Assembly (NCBI GenBank): GCA_000226015.1
Contig: JH153487.1
Coordinates: 66,594 to 102,046, forward strand
Length of the DNA stretch: 35,453 nucleotides
Direction of reading: 5' to 3'
From: Mnemiopsis leidyi
Taxonomy: Eukaryota; Ctenophora; Tentaculata; Lobata; Bolinopsidae
Both the position numbers and the translations under genes were made by a program. The number at the start of each line of letters is the position of its first letter. The stretch's first letter is position 1. This document shows, one piece after another, positions 23,326 to 33,800 of the stretch. The notes beneath the pieces were generated by a model. That model saw nothing but the letters and a program-made list of their open reading frames with translations, did not search any database and had not been told where the DNA came from.

Positions 23326-26300
23326 ATGGGACTACTCTGTCTTCATGATATTGGTGTTATCTACCTCATCACACTGATCCTCCAGCAGGTGCAGAGCTGG
23401 TTTAATTCTTCAAGTATCTTCATTATACTGTTCTCCAGTAGTATACACTATACACAATACTGGCTCGATCCCTTGCACCATTCATTAGACTTAGATTGCC
23501 TGACAAAGTGATAAAGAGCCGTTCAAGCAAATCTCCAACAAGACTATGTTTAAGACTTTACTGTTACTGTTTACTGTTACTTTTACTGTTACTGTTTACT
23601 GTCAATTTTACTGTTACTGTTTACTGTCAATTTACTTGTTACNNNNNNNNNNNNNNNNNNNNNNNNNNNNNNNNNNNNNNNNNNNNNNNNNNNNNNNNNN
23701 NNNNNNNNNNNNNNNNNNNNNNNNNNNNNNNNNNNNNNNNNNNNNNNNNNNNNNNNNNNNNNNNNNNNNNNNNNNNNNNNNNNNNNNNNNNNNNNNNNNN
23801 NNNNNNNNNNNNNNNNNNNNNNNNNNNNNNNNNNNNNNNNNNNNNNNNNNNNNNNNNNNNNNNNNNNNNNNNNNNNNNNNNNNNNNNNNNNNNNNNNNNN
23901 NNNNNNNNNNNNNNNNNNNNNNNNNNNNNNNNNNNNNNNNNNNNNNNNNNNNNNNNNNNNNNNNNNNNNNNNNNNNNNNNNNNNNNNNNNNNNNNNNNNN
24001 NNNNNNNNNNNNNNNNNNNNNNNNNNNNNNNNNNNNNNNNNNNNNNNNNNNNNNNNNNNNNNNNNNNNNNNNNNNNNNNNNNNNNNNNNNNNNNNNNNNN
24101 NNNNNNNNNNNNNNNNNNNNNNNNNNNNNNNNNNNNNNNNNNNNNNNNNNNNNNNNNNNNNNNNNNNNNNNNNNNNNNNNNNNNNNNNNNNNNNNNNNNN
24201 NNNNNNNNNNNNNNNNNNNNNNNNNNNNNNNNNNNNNNNNNNNNNNNNNNNNNNNNNNNNNNNNNNNNNNNNNNNNNNNNNNNNNNNNNNNNNNNNNNNN
24301 NNNNNNNNNNNNNNNNNNNNNNNNNNNNNNNNNNNNNNNNNNNNNNNNNNNNNNNNNNNNNNNNNNNNNNNNNNNNNNNNNNNNNNNNNNNNNNNNNNNN
24401 NNNNNNNNNNNNNNNNNNNNNNNNNNNNNNNNNNNNNNNNNNNNNNNNNNNNNNNNNNNNNNNNNNNNNNNNNNTTCATGATATTGGTGTTATCTACCTC
24501 ATCACACTGATCCTCCAGCAGGTGCAGAGCTGGTTTAATTCTTTAAGTATCTCCGTAATACTGTTCTCCTGCAGTAGTATACGCACTACTGGCATGATCA
24601 CTTGCACCAGTCATTAGACTTAGATTGCCTGACAAAGTGATAGAGAGCCGTTCGAGCAAATCTCCAACAAGGCTATGTTTGAGACTTTACTGTAACTGTT
24701 TACTGTTACTTTTACTGTTACTGTAAACTTTTACTTTTACTGTTACTGTTTACTTTTACTTTTAGGTGGCGGGCGACGGAACGGTGTCCCTACACATCCA
24801 GTCGTACAACAATCCTATATCACAGTCGCTAGAGGGTGAGGTCTGTGCTGGACAGTGTGTCAATACCTTCACTATCACACTCTTCACTTTGTAAGTAAAC
24901 TTGAAACTTTCAGGAGCTATTTTCATCCTCTTAAAAAGTTCTTAATGAACGAGAGCGAATAAGAATTTTCATGTATAAGTATGTAGTTCCCTGCTTCCAC
25001 CAGCAGTAGTATATTTCACGACTAATCTGATTAGTTCTGTTCATGTTAACACTAAAACCAGTGAATATTTTTGAAATTTGACGTGGTACTTTTAGACTAA
25101 GTACTACTTTGTCTAAAAGTATAAGTATTCTTGGTATCACTGACCACACATTTACTTGTGACTTGGCGGCTGCTATTTTGTTAATTTCGAATTTGTCTAC
25201 CGCAATATTATAGAGCACGGCCGCAGTACAATCATTTTACTGATCTAGAAATAGAAGATTTCCGGACTATATGAAGACAGGACTATATGAAGACAAGCTA
25301 TATGGTGTCGATTGATCGTGTCTGACCCTAACCCTAACCCTAACCCTAATCCTAACCCTAAAAGGATCTTCATATAGTCTTGTCTTCATTTAGTCCAGTC
25401 TTCATATAGTCCGGTTACCGAAGTAGAAGACCGCCTTCTTAATCTTAACGGGCTATGCGCGTCGGTGGGACGGTGGGTTATTGCCCATCAAGGTGTATGA
25501 GAACCATACAGCGTGTGCTTGCAAGTGTGCCCTGCTTGTTAATTAAACACCCAATTACTGAATTATATACTTATTACACCATTTAGCAAGTCATGCGACT
25601 CACAGCCCCTTAAAGTTAATCCTAAGTGACGTCATTGATCACGTGACCAGCCGCCTCAATCAGCTGGTCACGTGACTTCCCTCAGTTACGTTAGGGAAAC
25701 TTGTCGACAGTCTGCATGCTGCACTAGCCCTATAATCCAATCGGCCAACTATTTATATATTATGAACATGGAACAACCAACTAATTATCGAACGGAACAA
25801 TTTATTTGTTAGAATAATGTAATTGTAAAGTAAGAAAGAAGAGTTCTAATTGAAATAGTATCAGTGTATCACCATGAAATAGTATTAATATTTCAGAATT
25901 AAATTTATTTTGTCACTTGAATGATTTAACAAGCGATCATCGATTACGATTTTCGTTGATCATCAGCAATTTATTTCTGAAGGCAACAGATCCTCAGATT
26001 AATCTAAAATGAATTAAGTTCTGCCGACAGAGCCGGCTCTGAACTATGTGTTTTTGGATCATTTACCTTCAACTTGGATCATTTACCTAAACTTGGATCA
26101 TTTACCTTCAACTTGATAACAACAGCGATTGTAAACCCTGTCGCGTTTTGGATGGGACTAAAAACGCGAATGGCTTCAAGAAGTATTGCCAGTTTCGTAG
26201 CCTGCTTCCTGATAGCATCAGATCTGGTTAAAAACATCTACATCCCCATTTTACGGAACTACAAATTATTCCAGAAGAAAACAAAGGTTGACCTGGTAAC

Positions 26301-29300
26301 TCTTCCTCCCTCATCTATTGAACTTAAAGTGTTCAAAAGGTGGTATTCCTTTCTCTCGGTTTTCTACGTGGCTGCTGTGAGTTTCCTGGAAAGAAACGTA
26401 AAACATCTATTTTTCAATGGTGTCATGAACCTTCACGCATTTTCGGTTTCTCACATAAGTGATAGTTTCCAACTTAAAAAAGCGTTTACACTGTCTTTCA
26501 GGTTCATGTGCACCATCACGTGCTTATTGCATTGCTCGCTCAATTTGGAACCTTCTAGTAGTCGATGAAAATTTAATCATGTTAAATTCTCATCGTGTTT
26601 TCGAGCAGCTCCAACTGTATGACAATTTCAGAAAGTATCTGATTGTTCAAAATTTCTTGTTTTCTCTGCGAGTAGACTCGGACAAGGGACACAAGTTGTT
26701 AATTGGTAATCACGTTCCTATGTTCAACATCATAATCATACTGAAATAAATGTATTTTATTTGCAGTGTTGAAATAGTTTAAAACTTCATGACTTCACCA
26801 AATTTTAGAAAGCAACAAAAATGCGGAACGATTTTTTGCTTGATTCCTTAATTTTGCTTTAACTTTAAGATTTGATTATATGTTTGGTGAAATTTGAAGC
26901 TTGTTAAAAAAATTATCCGAAGTCAGTGAATTAGTTTGATCATAAATTTTAAATTTCATAAATTATTTTCGCACGGCATTTCATTGTTAATTTGGCATAG
27001 TGTTATGACTGATTTAGCATTTTAGCAAAAATCGTATAGTTCATTTATGTGCTAAATTCTAAAGTGAAAGAAAAAAGTAAACTAATTTGTCCATAAAATT
27101 TTGTCGAGAAGTTGTGGATTTCTTCTTTCAGCAAAAAGTTCGTCGGTCGAACTTATATAGCTTCACTTACACTTCAGCTTCAAGGGAAGTACACGTAGTT
27201 ATACCTGGATCAAAATGTTCCACAAAGTAGTCAAATATTATCAGGTTATCAGCGGTAAGCGGGTAAGTGTTGTAGTGTTAACCGTTCATCCGTGAACTTG
27301 AATATACTTTCAGAGTAAGAGTAGGTCAAGATGAAACAACACTCGAAGAGGTGAAACAGATCCACTCTAACGACGATATTGGAGATGTGGAGAGTTTTTC
27401 TTCTACTTTGGGCACGCAGTGGAGCAATCCATTGCTTATCAACTTCGCTGGAAAGGTGCAAGAATATTTTGATTTCGCAGTTATAATTATATCATGACCA
27501 ATGCTTCAAGTTCATTATCAGCAATGCCGGATGGACAAAATTTATCACCCAGGTCCCAGTCTTGAGAAATTACCCAACATTTTAAAAGTCGTTTTATTTC
27601 GAAAAGTTTAAAAGTATTCTGAATGTGAAACCAGTGTATTGCATTAGGAGAATGAAACGTCCTATGTTGTTCACGGTAGAAAGTTTAACTTTAACTGGTG
27701 CACGGTTTCAGGTCCGTCTCAAGTTTACTCTAGTTGTTACTGGAGTGGAAAAGAACTATCCCAACAACGAGTATGAGATGGCCCGGTTCACTTACGATCA
27801 AAGTGATAAGTTCAGTGACAAAGTTACTTTGCTGAGCGGGAGTGCTTCTCTTACATTTAGTTACAATGTAAGTTTAGTTATAAATGTGATGCACTGAGCT
27901 TTCTCTTAGCCTCGATAATTCCGATCCCAGGATTGTTTTTTAGGTCGAGTGTAATCATTGTATTTCTTGAAGTTGAAGTTTAATGTTAAAGATAAGTTGA
28001 AGTGTTGTCACCATCATACATATTTTGAATAGTTCTAAAGCAAAACTTCAAATCCAGGCAAATTGTGGTGCAAACTATTACGGCACGTGCGAAGAAATGT
28101 GCGTGCCACGTACCAGTTCAGAAGGACATTACACGTGCAATAGTTCGACGGGAGAAAAAATATGTCTGGAAGGCTGGAGCGGAGTAAACTGCGACACGTC
28201 TGCAGATGATACAGGTATGAATACTTATTAATACGCTAATATATACAGTGCTATGGACGTTACAATGCAATTCTTGTTCAGTTGTTGAGAAGTCAGAAAT
28301 CTTGTCTATCACGTGTAGTAGACAGTGTTTCCCAAAATTGATTGGTGGAATCTGCTTTCTCATTGGTCGATCGCTGTCACATGATGGTTAAAGAATTCTG
28401 ACTCATCCCAAAGAATTCTGACGTCGTTTTTCTTTAGAATCTTCAAATGTTAGCCTCAAATTATTTCACCTGGTTCGCTTCAAGTTTAAAAACACCATGC
28501 TTGATGCTATGCTACTATAAGTATACTAGAGTTAACGCAGGATCCAACCAATTTCCCAGACTCTCAGCATGTCCCGATAGTGACAAAGAACCCTGTCACA
28601 GATTCCAGTAAAGACTCCTCCTCTACCGATGAACGAGAAGAAGATAGCAAGACGGATGCAAATGTTGATTCTGATGCTTCCAAACAGGAGTCTAGCTCTA
28701 AGAGAAAGCTGAATATCGGTTGGTAACTATGAGTACTGAACTTTGATTTTATTCACTTGATCAACCGTCTGAAGTTCTGAGTTTGATTGAAATCTATGCG
28801 TAAAAACAAAAATTACTAGTACTACGCCAAATCCAAGTAAATTCGAACTGAAATCCTGTAATTTCAGATATGGACACACTCTGGAAAGTGCTAGCCATTT
28901 GTGGAGGTGTTGTCATAGGGACCGTAATTGTAGTGTTGTGGATCTGGTACAGAACTAGGTACAGGAAGAAACGCTCCAGCATGCCCAAGATTGTTGTCAG
29001 CAACGAACAGTTCTTCGAGAAAACAGGAAACTTTATCATCGAAAAGCTTGGTGAGAAAGTGTACAGTTTTGCCAGTAATAGTATCTGTACTACAATGTAC
29101 AAGCAGGGAAAATAATGCTTCACAACTATAGTTTTTTAAACTTCAACATGACTCAATTTGGCCAATAATTCCATTTATGTGATCAATGATGAAGCTACAC
29201 TTGCAGTGTATCAATCAAATCTTTACAAATCATTTAACTGCAACTACCAACAGAACCAAGTGCCCCGGGGGAAGAAACCTTGGCCAGAGAACAAAGAGGG

Positions 29301-29411
29301 AGTGTGGTAGCCAGCCAGAAAGACAACGCTCTGACCAGCTTCTCAATTAGCGACCTCAACAAAAACTCTACTCCACCCCCCGTGGAGCAACCTGAACATG
29401 ATGAAATCTAA
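23326..29411 (+). CDS. Notch ligand, Delta/DSL type without EGF repeats (9 exons)
   Basis: Exons: 23326-23388, 24766-24890, 27314-27455, 27712-27867, 28058-28214, 28438-28472 (tentative), 28541-28718, 28868-29050, 29254-29411; 1197 nt, 398 aa, phases consistent. Exon 1 encodes a 21-residue signal peptide (MGLLCLHDIGVIYLITLILQ). Exons 2-4 form the MNNL domain (VSLHIQSYNNPISQS, then a C-x3-C pair). Exon 5 is the DSL domain, with NCGANYYGTCEEMCVPR, GHYTC and CLEGWSGVNC giving all six Cys. An acidic Ser-rich stalk of about 70 residues follows, then a membrane span (VLAICGGVVIGTVIVVLWIW), a basic stop (YRKKRSS) and a tail of about 95 residues ending HDEI. Family role: cell-surface ligand that activates Notch on the adjacent cell. 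No EGF repeat is encoded. Exon 1 lies beside an assembly gap and has a second copy, so the first junction is the least sure. Confidence 0.85.
23341..23642. repeat. direct repeat, left copy (with Notch-ligand exon 1)
   Basis: This stretch is about 90% identical to 24475-24765 on the other side of the gap. It includes most of the signal-peptide exon, its donor site and a TTACTG microsatellite (about 23556-23642). Either a true tandem duplication or two haplotype copies left side by side in the assembly. Confidence 0.85.
23643..24474. other. assembly gap (832 N)
   Basis: Unknown bases inside intron 1 of the Notch ligand. The left flank is a TTACTG microsatellite, a common cause of assembly breaks. 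Any ATG belonging to the second copy of exon 1 would be here. Confidence 0.99.
24475..24765. repeat. direct repeat, right copy (second Notch-ligand exon 1-like segment)
   Basis: Matches 23342-23600 with scattered substitutions and small indels. It has the same signal-peptide coding stretch (HDIGVIYLITLILQQ) ending at a CAG|GTGCAG donor near 24521, in the same phase. It then runs through a TTACTG/TTACTTTTACTG microsatellite (about 24690-24764) straight into the acceptor of exon 2. Confidence 0.85.
25257..25419. mobile_element. non-autonomous inverted-repeat element with telomeric core, copy 2
   Basis: A 163-bp element in intron 2 of the Notch ligand. Left end GATTTCCGGAC; right end, read inward, GGTAACCGGAC. 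Arms of about 48 bp pair well and consist of repeated GGACTATATGAAGAC units. Flanking 9-mers GAAATAGAA (25248-25256) and GAAGTAGAA (25420-25428) match at 8 of 9 positions, an aged target duplication. The core is CCCTAA, the opposite orientation to the element at 22700. No open reading frame. Confidence 0.8.
25326..25361. repeat. interstitial telomeric array (CCCTAA)6
   Basis: Six units of CCCTAA, the fifth changed to TCCTAA, forming the core of the element at 25257-25419. Confidence 0.95.
25639..25675. repeat. 13-bp perfect stem with CACGTG in each arm
   Basis: TCACGTGACCAGC at 25639-25651 and its exact complement at 25663-25675, with an 11-nt spacer. Each arm contains the palindromic E-box CACGTG, and a CRE-like TGACGTCA lies just upstream (25627-25634). 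It could be an intronic control element or part of an old transposon. Confidence 0.65.
26053..26115. repeat. tandem repeat of about 20 bp in Notch-ligand intron 2
   Basis: Three copies of TTGGATCATTTACC(T)TCAAC and a partial fourth start. The repeat forms the beginning of the open frame that runs to 26568. Confidence 0.8.
26074..26568 (+). other. unrecognised open frame of about 160 codons in Notch-ligand intron 2
   Basis: The frame has no ATG at its start; the first internal ATG is at about 26150 (MGLKTRMASRSIASF). Hydrophobic stretches (SFVACFLIASDLVKNIYIPI; WYSFLSVFYVAAVSFLERN) recall TM2 with its Asp and TM3 with an ER-like end of a class A GPCR, but there is no conserved Cys, no TM6 or TM7 and no clear splice partner. 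Another open frame continues to 26749. This may be a decayed GPCR exon or chance; no function is claimed. Confidence 0.25.
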
Positions 29412-30895
29412 ATGTAAATTTGCCTGTATTGTAATTACGTAGATTTGGCTAGCTGCCCTTCCGTGATCGTGAGACGTTTTTAGTATCTAGCAGTTATACT
29501 TATCGTGCTCGATAGTGACTTCTATTTTTGGATGTTGATGATTCTGCAATCTGCAAAGTTGAGCTTCAGGCTTTCCAGCGCACAAACCAAGTTACAAATC
29601 AAAATTTTAGAACGCATGAGCAGGAACCAAAAATAATTGTGAAGATTTCACTTATACCCCTTGCCTTGAAGATTCTTAAAAATTGAGTGATATCGCGAAC
29701 GTTTATTGTTGATAGTTTTGATTTGGTGATTTTAATTAGAACATTTTAACAAGGACAAAGAGAGTAATTGAAACAGTATTTTGAAACAAAGCAATGAAAG
29801 TGTGGTAACAATTGCTTGGGAAATGTTTATCAGTATCAGCAATTCTTTGAAAAACATGTATATACTATACCAAAAATATTTTTGTGTCAAATTCAGCGCA
29901 TGCTATTTATAAATACTGAGGCATATATAAATTTTTAAATGAAAACCCCGGTGTATAATTTTTCTGTTACACTTCATTCCTCGCTGCATTGTTGGCCAAT
30001 CTTACTGTTCTTCAAATTAACCTTGCATTGTTATGTTGAAACTCATGTTCGACTTATCTATTTAGAGACTCAAATGTTATAAAACTGATCCCACTTAAAA
30101 TTCCATCTTGACATACCACGTAATTAAAAATAGTTTGATTCAAATAATTAAGAAAATAAAACGGTGTCAAATTAGAAAACAGTTCAAAACTTGAGAGCAT
30201 GAAATCCCATTATTTCGTTTTGGAATCTTACGACTATTAGTGTTAAAATTGAATGATACGAAAATCATTTATAACTTATGAAACCCATTCCAACTAGCGA
30301 GTGAAACCGCCTGTCTATGTTACCAATATGAATCCAAATCTGTGCACTTTCGTCAATTGTTGCAGTGGTTTAAGAAATTCTTCCTAGAACATCAAAATCA
30401 ATATTTCCCTTGTTGAACTTCAAAAACTGTGAAAACATTCCTCTATTTACCTGAGATTACATTCACATAAAAACTTCCGGTGTATTTGCAAGAATATTGG
30501 TATCATAGAGAAATAGCTACATGTTCTATTGTATCTTAAGGGCTCAATTTACACCGAGTATTTACTCGTTGTGTTACACCGGAAGTCTTTAGAAAAAGCG
30601 GAAATATCTACCACACAGAAACAAACACACTCTAGGAAACACACGCCTGCAACAGGAAAGATAAAAACATAAATTAAGGTTAAAAGTAACGTCACTCTGA
30701 AGGAGCACTAAACCCTAGTTAGTCCTCTATCGAATCTTACATTCCACATCGCTCTCTTAGTTATTGTATGTTATTGTATGTTATCAACGAACAGGTCTGT
30801 AAGTGACGGCTGTAAAGGACCAGCTAGAGGATTGCTTGTGGTCTAGGTACGATTTTAGAGCGTACAATACAAAACAAATCCACACGGTTTAGGTG
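29412..30895. other. intergenic region between convergent genes
   Basis: About 1.5 kb of AT-rich DNA holding the 3' UTRs of the Notch ligand (left) and the minus-strand coiled-coil gene (right). No gene or structured repeat recognised. Confidence 0.5.
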
Positions 30896-33800
30896 TCAGA
30901 GAGAGTGGAAGAATGCGATCCGAGATCTTGTCTCGCCGGCTGTGATCTGAAATTATCGAGTTTAAGTTGGTGTCCATCAATTTGGTATCTATCGAATAAC
31001 TTTTAAGACTTTTACATGTCATATAAGAGTATGGAAGTAGATAAGATTGTAACATACCCGCCGAAGAGTCTGGTATTTGTCCTCGTCAACATACTCAATA
31101 GGTTCTTCAACAGGAGTACCCTCTCCGTTCATCGTCTTAAACTCCTGCGGAATATCAGCTTAGTCTTTAAATGCATGCAAAACTACTTGTATTCCCATAA
31201 ATTTCATCGTCAAACTTACCTAAAACATCTGTTTCGATAATCAAGTGATTAAACTATACATAATACAAGCAAGTACGAATCTTATCTCACGTCCAAAGTA
31301 GTGCGGACACAGTTGAGCTGGTTCTTAAACTCCTCGTTAGCCTTCAACTCCTCCAATCTGCGGGATCGTGGTTTTAGTTATGTGATTAGAGGTAACTCCT
31401 CCAATCTGCGGGATCGTGGTTTTAGTTATGTGATTAAAGGTAACTCCTCCAATCTGCGGGATCGTGGTTTTAGTTATGTGATTAAAGGTAACTCCTCCAA
31501 TCTGCGGGATCGTGGTTTTAGTTATGTGATTAGAGGTAGTCATGTTTAAGTTATTGTTTTACGATGCTAGCTGCGTGCACTGCATCAAAAACAAAAACGC
31601 GGGGTTTGTCAATGATAATCAACGAACGACGTCACGTCGTCACATACTTTACGCAGAGATGGATTGTTGTAATGGATTCATTCGTTGCGTGATCAATCCA
31701 TTAATTTGATCGATATAGATTATAGCAAATCATCCTATTCGATAATTAAATTGATAGCTATCAATCCAGGCGTACCATAGCATAGAGTACGTGAGCGATC
31801 AATATTTATGTATATATTACATGCATGCATTGCATACGCGCATACCACGTGACCAAATAAAGCGCGAAATTAGGAAGATTCTGAACATGGCCGTATCTTC
31901 GCGCGTTCCATGAGAGTCAACGACATGCATTAGCACGGGAGAAAATGAATCGTCAAAGCCGTCGTTTTGATTTATGTCACTGTCAGTCCCACAAGTTGCA
32001 AGTGCAGCGCAAGCTCAGCTATAGTTAGCGGTAGGTGTGTCCAATTGCCAAAATTGAAATGGCTGGGTGGAAATATAACGCCCGCTTGTCGGGAATAACG
32101 GGCGTAATTATTGTTTGGATCCTCCAGAAGAGCTTATTTACACGTCCATTAAATAAGTTGAAGAAATGTCTAATTAGTCAAAGGGAATTTGTGATTTCTT
32201 CCGTCGCAGGGATTACGTACGTTTCAGGAAATTGCCTAGATACTATTATTCAACTGTGTTTATTGAATGGTCAATCATGTTCAGTCAGACTTAACTATAA
32301 TGCAACTGCATATACATCAATCATGTTCAAATTAATTAGTGAAATGTGTGTATAAACTTCTGGTTCTACGATGACTGATATGAAGTTAAAATGGATTTGT
32401 GGTGTAGTGGTATCCACCCCGACTTTCTATGCAGGAGATCGGGGGTTCGATTCCCAGATTCGCCAATCCAAGAGGAGTGCGCTAAGGGCATTTGCCTATG
32501 CAATCTTCCTCGGTCGACACAGGCGAATAACCGGAAAACCGTGATTTAGGGTTTAAGAGGAGGGTCTCCGTTAAAAGATCTAGAATCTTCAAGGAGCCCC
32601 TTCAGTATAACTGTAAAAGCCTGGGTACAGGTGTAACAAATACAAATATAAGTCTTGTTTGGGATAAGTTCATCCTATTAATAAGATATCATCCCTGGAA
32701 TTTATTAACACCCTACAGTTTAAACAGATAAACATTTATTTTCGACATTTATGAAAGTTCACTGCCGCACCTTGGCAAGAGTGCTCAAGCTAGAATTATA
32801 CAACACAGATTTGAGGGTGAGATTGACAATAACTTAAACTTGGCGTCGAGCCAACTAGCGGCATTTCACACACCTTCTTTAATCAAATTGGCAGGTTTCT
32901 GCGTATTGCAGCGTGATGTGTTTTGCAAAATTGTGTTCTGCATATTCCGTCACGTCGTAACGGTCATGGACATTGCAAACTATGAGAAACTTCGGGAGTT
33001 CATTTACAGTTTGTGTTGGCGACAGAAAGATGGTGGAGCAGGATGCGAATTTTTTCCATCCTCATGCTTTTTTGCCGAAGGCAAAAAAGCAAAGGAATGG
33101 TTTAAAGTGGTGGTTGTGAGAGGGGGTAGGGTTAGCCGGGTTTGCTGAATCACAGCCCTGGCAGTTAAATCTGCGCAGATTTTTGCATCAAAGGGTAGAT
33201 TCATGTCTAGCTAATCGATTTAGAACGGTACAAAGTTCATTGGATAAAATCATAGTTGATTATTGCGATTGAAAGGTCGGCGTTCATAAAAGCGGTCCGC
33301 TTTTTTAGAGGTGCATAATTGCTTTTTAGAGGTGCATAATTGCTTCACATAATGCAGTCTGAAAACGCGCGCTAAGATGCGCGCGTTTCCATGGCGATTT
33401 TCACTCCTGAATTATCGTGCAATCAACATTCCACAACACTGAAAACTTTGACGTCTGATATCTTTAGCTGTGATTGATTTTTTGACGCGGTAAAAATTAT
33501 GTATAGAGCCTGATGTCAGCTTTAAGACCGCAACAATAACAAATTATTATTATCTTGCCATCAGGTGCCAAACGGCAAGTTAATACCTGAGGAAAAATTA
33601 AAGATCTTTGATCATTACGGTATATGCGTTCCAAATAACTTTTTTGATGATTATTTTGATGATATAACCGACCTCACCCCGGAAGCAGGATGAAAAATAT
33701 TAGAAGTAATCCAGATTCCTTTTGAATCACTGGTGTATGTTCTTTATATTTATGCGATTTTTAGTATATCTAACATCATATGCGAATCTCGAACGCTTTG

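Noticed and set aside
23496-24617. Long coding frame across the gap
   Set aside because: It is open only because unknown bases are translated as X.
24931-25218. Minus-strand 95-codon frame in Notch-ligand intron 2
   Set aside because: No recognisable domain and no support from splice sites or repeats.
31301-31549. Repeat protein encoded at the 48-bp minisatellite
   Set aside because: The period is a multiple of three, so both strands stay open by chance; the minus strand is an intron end and exon start.
32391-32465. Functional tRNA gene
   Set aside because: A and B boxes are present but the acceptor, anticodon and T stems pair poorly; a SINE head fits better.
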